DNA from: JAAYJK01 sp964501655
Lineage (GTDB): Bacteria; Bacillota; Syntrophomonadia; Syntrophomonadales; Syntrophomonadaceae
Reading direction: 5' to 3'
Assembly: GCA_964501655.1 (NCBI GenBank)
Contig: CAZCTN010000012.1
Span: 1 to 64,000, forward strand
DNA: 64,000 bases
Below the pieces are notes generated by a model. That model searched no databases. It was not told the DNA's origin and was given only the letters and a program-made list of their open reading frames with translations. A program made the position numbers and the translations under genes. Shown in pieces: positions 25,470 through 34,268 of this stretch (within the stretch, counting starts at the first letter, position 1; every line of letters begins with the position of its first letter).

Positions 25470-26222
25470 ATGAAAAAATGGTTAGGCATGTTGTTGATTA
25501 TGGTCTTTGTTTTGCTGCCAGCACACAGTGTTTTTGCCTGCAATACCAGCAATAGCACCACTGCGGCAAAAATACTTTGTTGGCCAACCAATTCCCAGTA
25601 CACGTATTATTTCACTAAAGCGACCGGAACTGTGAAAATCATGGATCAAGAAAACATTCGAATCAATTCCAACAGCAGTACATCGGGTCCGGTAATCAGA
25701 ATCAATGGCGTTCCACTAGGGGAAGCGTATATATCTTCAGCTCCGAAGACTTCATCCCCAACAACTACCACGACGGTCCCTAAAACTACTGGTACTCCGG
25801 TAACAGAATCGAAACCGGCAACTCAACCGCAAAGCGGCATCGCTGCAAATTCCATGCAAAGCGAGATGCTTGGTTATATTAATGCCGAACGGGCAAAAGC
25901 TAATCTGCCTTCGCTGGTTCTGGATGAAAAGCTGTGTCAGGGGGCGGCATTAAAATCAAAGGATATGGCGGTAAACGGATATTTTAGTCATAACTCTCCT
26001 ACATACGGAAGTCCCTTTGATATGATGAAGAGCCTGGGAATCACTTACAGCCTTGCTGGCGAGAACATTGCCAAGAATACCAGTGTTAAAGGTGCCCATG
26101 ATGCGTTTATGAATTCACCCGGACATCGGGCCAATATTCTTAATTCCGGATTTAAGAAGGTAGGACTGGGGTTCTACCAGCTTGGCTCATATATTTACGT
26201 CACCCAGTGGTTTACCAATTAA
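25470..26222 (+). CDS. Secreted CAP-domain (SCP/PR1) protein
   Basis: A 250-residue exported protein: signal peptide MKKWLGMLLIMVFVLLPAHS with cleavage near VFA-C, a short beta-rich part (residues 30-85), a T/P/S-rich linker (about 90-125) and a C-terminal CAP domain (128-250). CAP residues are visible: YFSHNSPTYG, AGENIA and SPGHRANILN. This YkwD-like architecture is widespread in spore formers, with members in the envelope or spore coat; biochemical role is not settled. ATG follows AAGGAGGTAATTAAACT. Ends in a clear terminator. Confidence 0.92.
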   Translation: MKKWLGMLLIMVFVLLPAHSVFACNTSNSTTAAKILCWPTNSQYTYYFTKATGTVKIMDQENIRINSNSSTSGPVIRINGVPLGEAYISSAPKTSSPTTTTTVPKTTGTPVTESKPATQPQSGIAANSMQSEMLGYINAERAKANLPSLVLDEKLCQGAALKSKDMAVNGYFSHNSPTYGSPFDMMKSLGITYSLAGENIAKNTSVKGAHDAFMNSPGHRANILNSGFKKVGLGFYQLGSYIYVTQWFTN

Positions 26223-26296
26223 CTAATTTAGGGGAAAAAACCACTCATTTGGACTGACTGAAATCATCTGTATCATACATTGAGAGCAAACCAGAA

Positions 26297-26333
26297 GGCA
26301 AGCGGATAAAAAGCCGCTTGCCTTTCTGAATTT
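26297..26333 (+). terminator. Rho-independent terminator of the CAP gene
   Basis: GGCAAGCGG (26297-26305) and CCGCTTGCC (26314-26322) form a perfect 9-base stem with an 8-base loop followed by TTTCTGAATTTT. Confidence 0.85.
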
Positions 26334-26489
26334 TCCCCATAGCAGCTGACAGATCCTGTCTGCAATAATTACTGGCTGAAATACAGGGTGTGAATATGGC
26401 AGTACTTTATGGTAGAATATGACTTACTGCATGTGGCTTATCCGGATTCCTCTGTTTCCGGACCATTTATTCGGCGCGAGGTGGAAACC

Positions 26490-27836
26490 ATGAGAGAGAA
26501 TACCTATCACCTGCTTAAACAGCTTATGAGACCGGTATCGAAGTTTGTTGAGGCTAAAATAGCGGGCAGTGTCCTGTTGCTGACCGCAGCCATTATTGGA
26601 TTTGCCTGGGCAAATTCCCCCTATGCAGACAGCTACTATGCTCTGTGGGATATTCCTATAACTATTAGTATTGGCCATTTTACCATTTCCGAAAGCTTGG
26701 GACACTGGGTTAATGATGCCCTTATGGTTATCTTCTTTTTTGTAATCGGCCTGGAGATCAAACGGGAGGTACTGGTAGGAGAGCTGTCCAGTGTTCAGAA
26801 GGCTTCGCTGCCAGCGGTGGCAGCACTGGGCGGTATGATAGTTCCTGCGGCCATCTACCTGACCATTAATCAGGGCGGACCTGGCAGCAGCGGTTGGGGT
26901 ATTCCTATGGCCACTGATATTGCTTTTTCACTAGGTTGTTTGCTGGCCCTGGGCTCGCTTATTCCGCTTTCATTGAAAGTATTCCTGCTGGCCCTGGCGA
27001 TTGTAGATGATCTGGGGGCCATACTGGTAATCGCAGTGTTTTATACTGAACAAATCAGCTTGATCAGTCTGGGAGTCGGATTAATTATTCTGATAATATC
27101 CGTATTTTTTAATATAAGGGGAATAAGAAAGACCTACCCGTATGCCTTGCTGGGGCTGGCATTGTGGGTGGCTTTTTTCCTTTCCGGCATTCATGCTACC
27201 ATAGCAGGTGTTTTACTGGCATTTACCATACCTGCCCGGACTCAGTATGATCAGAGCAGATTCAGGCAAGAGACCAGTAATATCATACAGAGTTTCCCGG
27301 AAAAAGACTTCCGCATAATGATGGTAGATGAGACTCAGAGGGGCCTGATGCAGCAGCTTAAGATCACGGTGGATAACCTGGATACGCCACTGCAAAGACT
27401 GGAGGATGCCCTATATCCGCTGGTGTCCTATTTTATACTACCGGTTTTTGCTCTGGCCAATGCCGGGGTAAACATTGCCCAGGGCAGCGAAGGAAGCACA
27501 TTGATCAATCCAGTTACTATAGGTATAATAGCTGGACTATTCCTGGGCAAGCCTCTGGGAATAACCCTGTTTGCCTGGATTACGGTCAAACTAGGGTTAG
27601 CCCAGTTACCGGATCAGGTAAAATGGAGTCAGCTGTTGGCGGTAGCCTGGTTGGCCGGGATAGGGTTTACCATGTCACTATTTATCACCAATCTGGCCTT
27701 TCAGGATCCAGTATCTCTATATCAGGCCAAAATTGCCATTATCATTGGTTCTATTCTGTCTGCGGTGCTGGGAATTGTTATAATAAAAAGAAGCTCCAAA
27801 AATAATCCCGGTACGGCAGAGCATACCGGGGAGTAA
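26490..27836 (+). CDS. nhaA: NhaA-type Na+/H+ antiporter
   Basis: A 448-residue NhaA antiporter exchanging cytoplasmic Na+ for external protons. Key residues: MATDIAFSLG with D143, and IVDDLGA with the pair D173-D174 that binds the ions in NhaA. Other family words are FFFVIGLEIKREVLVGEL, SGIHATIAGVLLAFTIP and AGIGFTMSLFI. About eleven to twelve membrane spans. I use ATG 26490, after GAGGTGGAAACC; the frame is open back to 26409 without a ribosome site. Ends convergently with uspA, 26 bases apart. Confidence 0.96.
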   Translation: MRENTYHLLKQLMRPVSKFVEAKIAGSVLLLTAAIIGFAWANSPYADSYYALWDIPITISIGHFTISESLGHWVNDALMVIFFFVIGLEIKREVLVGELSSVQKASLPAVAALGGMIVPAAIYLTINQGGPGSSGWGIPMATDIAFSLGCLLALGSLIPLSLKVFLLALAIVDDLGAILVIAVFYTEQISLISLGVGLIILIISVFFNIRGIRKTYPYALLGLALWVAFFLSGIHATIAGVLLAFTIPARTQYDQSRFRQETSNIIQSFPEKDFRIMMVDETQRGLMQQLKITVDNLDTPLQRLEDALYPLVSYFILPVFALANAGVNIAQGSEGSTLINPVTIGIIAGLFLGKPLGITLFAWITVKLGLAQLPDQVKWSQLLAVAWLAGIGFTMSLFITNLAFQDPVSLYQAKIAIIIGSILSAVLGIVIIKRSSKNNPGTAEHTGE

Positions 27837-27862
27837 ACTCCTGATTTTCTTTTCTTTATCAT

Positions 27863-28300
27863 TCAAGGAACTTCTGGAAGATCTTTTACAATTAATACCG
27901 GGCATTTGACCGATTTACTGACTCGCTCGCTTACACTTCCCATGAGCAACCCCCTTAAGGTTCCCAGACCGCGGCTACCCATAACTATCAAATCGTAACC
28001 TTTATCTTTAACCTCCTCCAAGATAATATCCAGCGGATTTCCCCAGGACAGAATAGCGTCTACTTCTTCAGAGGTTTTGTTGATAGCCATCAGAGCATTG
28101 TTTACAATCTCGGCTCCGTCTGCTCTAAGCCCGGCTATTTCCTCTTCCAGATCAGGCATGGTGGTTTTACTGAAGGATTTCCCGATTACGTGCAGCAGGC
28201 TGAGTTTGCTCGAATATCGGTCGGCCATAGAAGATGCAACCCGGGCAGCATTCAAAGAGTGATCGGAACCATCTACCAAAACCAGGATGTTTTTAAACAT
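27863..28300 (-). CDS. Universal stress protein UspA family
   Basis: A 145-residue single-domain Usp. It has FKNILVLVDGSDHS at the N-terminus, LLHVIG, and the ATP-binding loop GSRGLGTLRGLLMGSVSERV (G-x2-G-x9-G-S) near the C-terminus, ending CPVLIVK. It is therefore likely an ATP-binding Usp that dimerises. Start ATG 28300 follows GGAGGAGGAATGGTTT. Convergent with nhaA. Confidence 0.93.
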   Translation of the reverse strand: MFKNILVLVDGSDHSLNAARVASSMADRYSSKLSLLHVIGKSFSKTTMPDLEEEIAGLRADGAEIVNNALMAINKTSEEVDAILSWGNPLDIILEEVKDKGYDLIVMGSRGLGTLRGLLMGSVSERVSKSVKCPVLIVKDLPEVP

Positions 28301-28523
28301 AAACCATTCCTCCTCCAACTGTTAATATATTGAAGTTAACATATATCATGAATAATTACTATAACAATTACCTGGTAAAATGCCAGATTCAGACTATTAT
28401 TCAGCTTAATCAGCAGATGACCGGTTGCCCGGCTCAGGATAGAATCTTATAATATTCTAAGTAATCCCATCTAACTATAAACAACTTTAAGCGCATAAAA
28501 AACTGAGAAGCAGGAGAAATGTT

Positions 28524-29462
28524 ATGGGGTATTGGAAAGATAGCGAGAGATACCAGGGAGTGATTCTGGCTGGCGGAGCATATATATTATGGGGGATATT
28601 CCCAATCTACTGGAAACTGCTGCAAGCTGTTCCAGCCCTGGAAATTCTGGCTCACAGAATCATATGGTCGGTAGTATTTCTTTGGCTCTTAATGGCTTTC
28701 AATGGCCAAATCAAATCCTTTATAGCTGAAATAAACAAACTACTCCATAACCCTGCTGCATTGATAGGCATTTTAGCCACTGGTCTTATCCTTAACATAA
28801 ACTGGGGTACTTTTATCTGGGCGGTGAACCATGATTATATTATTCAAACCAGCCTGGGTTATTATATTAATCCTCTGGTCAGCGTTCTGCTAGGAATGCT
28901 GTTTCTGAAAGAGCAATTATCTCTTTGGCAGTTGATAGCTTTTCTGCTGGCGTCTGCAGGGGTGTTGAGTTTAACTGTGCAGTATGGATCATTTCCCTGG
29001 GTTGCTATAACCCTGGCTTTATCTTTTGGCCTTTATGGATTATTGAAGAAAACTTTAAACATGAATTCCCTTATGGGTTTGACGCTGGAAACCATGTTAA
29101 CCAGCATTTTCGCTATGGCTTATATCATATACCTGAGCGCTGCGGGAGTCGGTTCATTCAACCCGGCTTTCACTCGTATATCATGGCTGCTGTGTGGAGC
29201 CGGTGTAGTTACCGCAGTACCCTTGCTCCTGTTTGGAGCAGGAGCACTCAGACTTCCGTTGTTTGTTATTGGATTCCTTCAGTATATAAGTCCCTCCATG
29301 ACTCTGCTTTTGGGAATATTCATATATAAAGAGCCATTCTCCCACGGTCATCTAATATCATTCAGCATTATATGGATAGCTTTAATCATTTTTACCCTGG
29401 CTAAAACCCGAGCAGGGTGCAGGCTGGAAGAAAAGATATTAAGAAACAAAGAATTAGTCTAA
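28524..29462 (+). CDS. rarD: RarD-type EamA/DMT transporter
   Basis: A 312-residue membrane protein of the RarD branch of drug/metabolite transporters with about ten spans. Branch-specific words: GAYILWGIFPIYWKLLQ, EILAHRIIWS, LNINWGTFIWAVNHDYIIQTSLGYYINPL (in parts NWGTFIWAV and SLGYYINPL) and LQYISPSMTLLLG. Substrate not known for RarD proteins. ATG follows GGAGAAATGTT. Single gene. Confidence 0.93.
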   Translation: MGYWKDSERYQGVILAGGAYILWGIFPIYWKLLQAVPALEILAHRIIWSVVFLWLLMAFNGQIKSFIAEINKLLHNPAALIGILATGLILNINWGTFIWAVNHDYIIQTSLGYYINPLVSVLLGMLFLKEQLSLWQLIAFLLASAGVLSLTVQYGSFPWVAITLALSFGLYGLLKKTLNMNSLMGLTLETMLTSIFAMAYIIYLSAAGVGSFNPAFTRISWLLCGAGVVTAVPLLLFGAGALRLPLFVIGFLQYISPSMTLLLGIFIYKEPFSHGHLISFSIIWIALIIFTLAKTRAGCRLEEKILRNKELV

Positions 29463-29647
29463 TTAAAGGAAATTATGTCCAATTTTTCTATTAATTATGG
29501 TTTATCCTCACTTTGTGGGACCTAATTACTATATAAATGAAAAAATATGTATATAAATAATACCTCTATAGTTTAATTTTAGAGAGGATTTTGGCAAAGT
29601 TTTGTCGAAGAAATTTTGTTAATCATTGCTATGAGGGAGGGCGAATT

Positions 29648-30649
29648 TTGCAATATCAGAAGGTATTACTCTTATTGACTATAACTGTTCTAGCAATGGT
29701 TTATTTTTTTTGTCGGGAAAAGCCCCATAGACTAAAATTATTGGTATCAACCACTATTTATGCTTTTTTGCTGGCTATGCCCCTGCCCTATCTGTTGCTA
29801 TGGATACCATTTAACTGGATAATTGTTTTTTATGCAGTTGCAGTAGGGTTTTCTTTTGTTATTATTGAAATTATCCTTTCCAACATCGAATCACTTAAAC
29901 TGGAGAAGATGGAAAGACTCGATGGAGTTAGTGTGATAGCCTCCGATACAGCTCAAGAAAAGGGCCCTGAAGCCATAGTTCCAAAGGCCAAGGCGGCAGC
30001 TGTAAAAGAAGCCGGTGGACAAATAAGTTTAGCAGAAATAGAGCCGATCGAGTTCAATCAGGATATAATAACAGTAGAAGAAGCAATGAGCAGGATAGCT
30101 GCAGCTGAGCAAGAAGCTTCAGCGGGAGCAGATAATATCCATGTATCGGAGTTTATTTTCTCTGAGGCGGAGCCGGTGAAAGAAATAGCAGCGGAAGCAG
30201 TCTTGCCGGAGACGGAAACTGATGCAGGGACTGAAGATGTGNNNNNNNNNNNNNNNNNNNNNNNNNNNNNNNNNNNNNNNNNNNNNNNNNNNNNNNNNNN
30301 NNNNNNNNNNNNNNNNNNNNNNNNNNNNNNNNNNNNNNNNNCGGAAACTGATGCAGGGACTGAAGATGACATAATTTACGGCAGTACACAGTCCGAATAT
30401 GTCGAAATAGATTCAGAGGCAGACGTCCCAAATGTGGCCCGAGCCGAAATAGAACCAGTATTGCAAATGTCTGATGAAGAAGTATTGGATATCGAGTATA
30501 TGATTGAGGCCGCTTTTAAAGCAAAATTTAGAGATGACTATACCGCAGCAATAAAGATTTTTGAACAGGTATTGGAGCAGGATCCCTCTGAATTAATAAG
30601 ACAGCTTATAATAGATGACATTGAGGTAATGCTTCAAAAAATTTCCTGA
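29648..30649 (+). CDS. Membrane protein with acidic minisatellite-encoded region
   Basis: A protein of at least 300 residues, with its length uncertain because a 100-N gap lies inside. Three hydrophobic spans occur in the first 75 residues, followed by a long acidic cytoplasmic region. ETDAGTED is encoded on both sides of the gap by an identical 27-base unit. The C-terminal 65 residues (EEVLDIEYMIEAAFKAKFRD, IFEQVLEQDPSELIR) look like a TPR-like helical pair. TTG 29648 is preferred, 7 bases after GGAGG; the frame is open upstream to 29591. No family recognised. PRC-barrel and VanW genes follow on the same strand. Confidence 0.7.
   Translation: MQYQKVLLLLTITVLAMVYFFCREKPHRLKLLVSTTIYAFLLAMPLPYLLLWIPFNWIIVFYAVAVGFSFVIIEIILSNIESLKLEKMERLDGVSVIASDTAQEKGPEAIVPKAKAAAVKEAGGQISLAEIEPIEFNQDIITVEEAMSRIAAAEQEASAGADNIHVSEFIFSEAEPVKEIAAEAVLPETETDAGTEDVXXXXXXXXXXXXXXXXXXXXXXXXXXXXXXXXXXETDAGTEDDIIYGSTQSEYVEIDSEADVPNVARAEIEPVLQMSDEEVLDIEYMIEAAFKAKFRDDYTAAIKIFEQVLEQDPSELIRQLIIDDIEVMLQKIS
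30213..30368 (+). repeat. 27-base coding repeat flanking an assembly gap
   Basis: The 27-base unit at 30213-30239 recurs exactly at 30342-30368; between them is TG plus 100 N (30242-30341). An assembly break between identical in-frame copies points to a tandem repeat (VNTR) of unknown copy number. Confidence 0.75.
30242..30341. other. Assembly gap (100 N) inside a coding repeat
   Basis: Exactly 100 N. It lies within the acidic region of the 29648-30649 protein, so residues there are unknown and the reading frame across it is only assumed. Confidence 0.98.
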
Positions 30650-30790
30650 GGATTAACCATACACATACATAATTACAGTGGGTTCAGACTATCAAAATAA
30701 TATAATCAGGATATATCTGATACGGCGGCTTCATCAAGGTTATGAGCGCAATCGGGTTTCACATAATTAATCTTAGGAGGTATTTTAATA

Positions 30791-31582
30791 ATGCGGAGTG
30801 CTGAAATTAAGGGATTAGCTGTATTTAGCATTAGAGACGGCAGAGAGATTGGAAAGGTAAAAGATCTGCTGATTAACCCAGACCAAAAATCCGTTGATTA
30901 TTTAATAGTTGACGTGCCCAACTGGTGTTTTGGGCTTCAAGTGGTTCCCCATAATCAGGCGGCAGGTATCGGGACAGATGCGGTTATGGTCGATAATTCG
31001 GACAAGCTGATAGAATTAAACCAGGAGTTTGGTGGCATTGAACTGCTCCAGAGCGGAGTACGGATTATCGGCAGCAAAGCATTAACTAAAAAGGGAGTAA
31101 TTATAGGTACTATCAGCGAATACCATGTTAACGTTGACACCGGCAAAATTATCGGATATGAACTGATTGATAATGATAATTTTGTTAAGGGCATTATACC
31201 TGGCCGGGCCATGATTACCCTGGGAAGAGAAGTGCTGGTAGTAGAAAGTGATATGGAACTTCTGCAAGAGATCGACGAACAGGAAGAGGTTCTGGAAACC
31301 GAAGCGATAGAAGAAGAATTGCCCGTCCAGAAAATCAAGGAAGAGGTAAAGAAAACCATTCCCAAGGTTGCAGAACCCGAGGAAGACCCGGCAGATAAAG
31401 ACAAGACTGTGAAACTCTTCGAGCAAAGGCAGCGCGAATACCTCCTGGGACGAACAGCTCGGAATAACATAAAGGATTCCCAAGGCAATATAATCGTGCA
31501 AAAAGGTGAAGTAATAACCCAGGAGATCATTGATAAGGTAACTTTGGCTGGGAAATTCAAGGAATTGATGCTGGATGTATAA
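30791..31582 (+). CDS. PRC-barrel domain protein
   Basis: A 263-residue soluble protein with two PRC-barrel domains (about 3-75, with GREIGKVKDLLINPDQKSVDY; and about 90-155, with KKGVIIGTISEYHVNVDTGKI), an acidic and lysine-rich linker, and a C-terminal 45-residue unit with GNIIVQKGEVITQEIIDKV, similar to the DxxGNxIxxKGxxIT motif of other small adaptor domains. PRC barrels occur in the photosynthetic reaction centre H subunit and RimM and act as binding modules. ATG follows TAGGAGGTATTTTAATA. Its stop overlaps the start of the vanW-like gene by 8 bases, so the two form an operon. Confidence 0.85.
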   Translation: MRSAEIKGLAVFSIRDGREIGKVKDLLINPDQKSVDYLIVDVPNWCFGLQVVPHNQAAGIGTDAVMVDNSDKLIELNQEFGGIELLQSGVRIIGSKALTKKGVIIGTISEYHVNVDTGKIIGYELIDNDNFVKGIIPGRAMITLGREVLVVESDMELLQEIDEQEEVLETEAIEEELPVQKIKEEVKKTIPKVAEPEEDPADKDKTVKLFEQRQREYLLGRTARNNIKDSQGNIIVQKGEVITQEIIDKVTLAGKFKELMLDV

Positions 31583-32720
31583 AGCCAGCTGGATTAAGAG
31601 GATTAAATCTTCTCCCCGCAAGCTATTGATTCCGGTTATCGTACTAATTCAACTGATTTTGAATACATCGGTGGGAGCAGCATTTATTATTCCGGACCAT
31701 GCCGGAACCATCCCCTATGGCATAAGCATTGACGGCATAAAGGTGGGCGGCTTGAGTCAGAATAAGGCTGCTGCCCTCCTGCAGCAGAATAGGGATAATA
31801 TTTACCTTGATCGGGATATTACCGTTACCAGCGGTTCCAAGGAGTGGTCGGCATCGGCTCGGGACTTTGATATGCGCTATGATTATCCCGCCACTATTGA
31901 AACAGTGCTAGCGGATAGCAGTTGGCCGGATGGGTTGCAAAAATTCCTGGCCCTGATCAAGCTGCAGGCCAGGCCAATGGAAATACCGGCAGAGATTTCA
32001 TGGAACCATGACCGAATATATGATTTCCTTAATAATGTAAATGCAGATATAATGATATCCGCTCGGAATGCAGGCTTCAGCCTGGAAAATGGCACAATAG
32101 TAATTTCTCCCGAGCAGTACGGTGAAGAAATCGATATTGATTCGACTGCTGATAGAATTATTCAGAGCCTAATGCTCAATCAAAGCAATGCTATAGAGAT
32201 TGCCACTCGGGAAATCATGCCCGCCATTACTGCCGAAGATTTGCAGATGGTTGATTGCGAACTGGCTTCCTTTACCACCGAAATGGATATCTCCAACCTG
32301 AATCGCAACAACAATATCCTTCTAGCCTCAGAGCTATTGAACGGAACGGTTATTATGCCTGGAGAAGTGATGTCCTTTAATGAGGTGGTTGGGGAAAGGA
32401 CAATGGATAACGGTTTTAGGTCGGCACCAGTGATCGTATCCGGTAGCGTTCATCAAGATATTGGCGGAGGCATATGCCAGTTAGCTACCAACCTATTCAA
32501 TGTTTCCCTGCTGGTCGGGCTGGATATTGTGGAACGGTCCCCCCATTCCATACCGGTCAAATATGTTCCTCATGGGCAGGATGCCACGGTTTTCTATGGA
32601 CAGATAGATCTAAAATTAAGAAATAATATGTCTGGACCGGTAGTAATTTGTTCCACAGCACAAAATCAATATCTAAAGGTAAGCATCTACGGAAATCACC
32701 TCGATAAATCTAGCACTTGA
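31575..32720 (+). CDS. VanW family protein with peptidoglycan-binding-like domain
   Basis: A 381-residue envelope protein. A membrane anchor lies at about 18-38; a YoaR-type domain (IPYGISIDGIKVGGLSQNKA) follows, and the VanW domain occupies about 240-375 (NRNNNILLASELLNGTVIMPGE, GGGICQLATNLFNVSLLVGL, VERSPHSIPVKYVPHGQDATV). VanW is named for a vancomycin cluster but its biochemical role is unknown. Coupled to the preceding PRC-barrel gene by an 8-base overlap. Confidence 0.92.
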   Translation: MYKASWIKRIKSSPRKLLIPVIVLIQLILNTSVGAAFIIPDHAGTIPYGISIDGIKVGGLSQNKAAALLQQNRDNIYLDRDITVTSGSKEWSASARDFDMRYDYPATIETVLADSSWPDGLQKFLALIKLQARPMEIPAEISWNHDRIYDFLNNVNADIMISARNAGFSLENGTIVISPEQYGEEIDIDSTADRIIQSLMLNQSNAIEIATREIMPAITAEDLQMVDCELASFTTEMDISNLNRNNNILLASELLNGTVIMPGEVMSFNEVVGERTMDNGFRSAPVIVSGSVHQDIGGGICQLATNLFNVSLLVGLDIVERSPHSIPVKYVPHGQDATVFYGQIDLKLRNNMSGPVVICSTAQNQYLKVSIYGNHLDKSST

Positions 32721-32889
32721 GTCCTGACCTTAGTATCCGTTGAATTGATGCCCCACTGCCAAATAATTCAAGCCAATAGTTCCCATTCATGCAGCAATAA
32801 ATCGCCCCCGGGGTATGCATCAGCATAACTTCTGGAGGCCCATCTTCCCTGCTCCTCAGCGTCAATATCGCATCAGATCTTCACAATTG

Positions 32890-32918
32890 TTAAGAAAATA
32901 ACACAAATATTTTATACT
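32890..32918 (+). promoter_or_regulatory. Promoter of htrA-like gene
   Basis: TTAAGA (32890-32895), 17 bases, TATACT (32913-32918). Transcription would start near 32925, giving a 5' leader of about 119 bases. Confidence 0.45.
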
Positions 32919-32963
32919 AATACCATATTCTTAGGGTAAATTAGATCCAGGTAATAAAATCAG

Positions 32964-33011
32964 GCCGAACCGACAGAGCGGCTAACCCAAATTGCAGGGT
33001 TGGCAGAGCCA
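32964..33011 (+). promoter_or_regulatory. Structured 5' leader of the htrA-like gene
   Basis: Three consecutive small stems: GCCG/CGGC (32964-32982), AACCC/GGGTT (32984-33001) and TGGC/GCCA (33001-33011). They end 23 bases before the ribosome site AAGGAG. No known riboswitch class is matched with confidence. Confidence 0.3.
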
Positions 33012-33043
33012 GCCTAATGTAGTTTTCCACGGGAAGGAGATTG

Positions 33044-34192
33044 ATGCCTGTGAAGAAAGTTTTATTTCCTCTGATTATGGTATCTTTGGTAGCCTTTGTA
33101 TTGGGCGGGATATTGGCATCGGATGGTGTAGATAAGATAATAAACCTGCTGGCGGATAATGATAGTATAACGGTCAGCGATAAGAAGCAGGCCTATACGG
33201 TAGCCAAAGCTGATACCTCTCAGACTATGAGCATTGCGGATATTGCAGAAATAAGCAGTCCCGCGGTGGTGAATTTGGAAGTAAGCAGCAAGTTGAGTAA
33301 TCCTATGTTTAATAATCCATTTTATCGCCAGTTCTATGGCAGGAATGAACAAAATTTACCCCATCAGGTTCAGGAAGGTATTGGCAGTGGATTCCTTATT
33401 AGCAGCGATGGCTATATTATCACCAATCAACACGTAATCGACGGTGCCGAAACCATTACTGTTACTGTACCGGGTTATGATGAAAAGCAGCAGGCTTATC
33501 TGGTAGGAGAAGACTACGATTTGGATCTGGCTGTTATAAAGATAAGCGGCAGCGGCTATCCTGCTCTGGAGCTTGGTATTTCGGCAGAAATCAGAGTGGG
33601 CGAGTCGGTAGTTGCCATAGGACAGCCCTATGGCCTGGACCATACCGTTACTACCGGGGTTATATCCGCTAAAGAACGACCAATTACCATAGAAGACCGG
33701 CAATATGTCAATCTAATCCAGACTGATGCGGCCATAAATCCTGGCAACAGCGGAGGCCCACTGTTAAATATGCAGGGTCAGGTTATCGGAATAAACACCG
33801 CCATAAATTCGGAAGCCCAAGGGATTGGTTTTGCCATACCTATTGATACCGTTACCGAAGTATTGGATAGTTTGCTAAGCGGATCCAAGATCGAAAAAGC
33901 TTTCATGGGGGTGTCAATGACCGATGTCACAGAGGAAGTTTTTTTAAGTCAGGGTCTGCCTGCTGAGACTGTAGGCGCACTAATCGCCGGAGTTGTTGAG
34001 GACGGCCCGGCTGAAAAAGCCGGCATACTTTCTCAAGATGTCATCGTTGCTATAGATAACAGCAGGATAAAATCTGCCTCTGATCTTCAGAATGCAATTC
34101 AATCCAGGAAAGCAGGTGATAAGATAGCTGTCAGTATGTTAAGGCAGGGAAAGGAAATTAATTTATCTTTGCAGCTGCAGGCCAAATCATAG
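33044..34192 (+). CDS. HtrA/DegP-like serine protease, membrane-anchored
   Basis: A 382-residue S1C protease: N-terminal membrane anchor (about 5-25), trypsin-like domain with H130 (NQHV), D161 (DLDLAV) and S236 (NPGNSGGPLL), and one C-terminal PDZ domain (about 290-380, with GVVEDGPAEKAGILSQDVI). It degrades or chaperones misfolded envelope proteins. ATG 33044 is preferred; TTG 33041 and GTG 33050 are also possible around AAGGAG (33034-33039). Preceded by a promoter and a structured leader. A shorter relative without PDZ lies at 58469-59257. Confidence 0.94.
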   Translation: MPVKKVLFPLIMVSLVAFVLGGILASDGVDKIINLLADNDSITVSDKKQAYTVAKADTSQTMSIADIAEISSPAVVNLEVSSKLSNPMFNNPFYRQFYGRNEQNLPHQVQEGIGSGFLISSDGYIITNQHVIDGAETITVTVPGYDEKQQAYLVGEDYDLDLAVIKISGSGYPALELGISAEIRVGESVVAIGQPYGLDHTVTTGVISAKERPITIEDRQYVNLIQTDAAINPGNSGGPLLNMQGQVIGINTAINSEAQGIGFAIPIDTVTEVLDSLLSGSKIEKAFMGVSMTDVTEEVFLSQGLPAETVGALIAGVVEDGPAEKAGILSQDVIVAIDNSRIKSASDLQNAIQSRKAGDKIAVSMLRQGKEINLSLQLQAKS

Positions 34193-34215
34193 GTCAAGTG
34201 TACTTATCAAAACTG

Positions 34216-34250
34216 GGTCCTGGTGCCTCAAAACAGCGGCGGCCAGGACC
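34216..34250. terminator. Hairpin between convergent htrA-like and mutS2-like genes
   Basis: GGTCCTGG and CCAGGACC form a perfect 8-base stem with a 19-base loop, 20 bases from either stop. No strong T tract on either strand. Confidence 0.5.
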
Positions 34251-34268
34251 TGCATTGTCTTACCGATG

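Noticed and set aside
30058..30431. Minus-strand frames running through the N gap
   Set aside because: Artefacts of translating N and antisense to the acidic membrane protein.
32964..33015. Cyclic di-GMP class I or c-di-AMP (ydaO) riboswitch
   Set aside because: Only fragments of the conserved words occur and the spacing of core helices does not fit.
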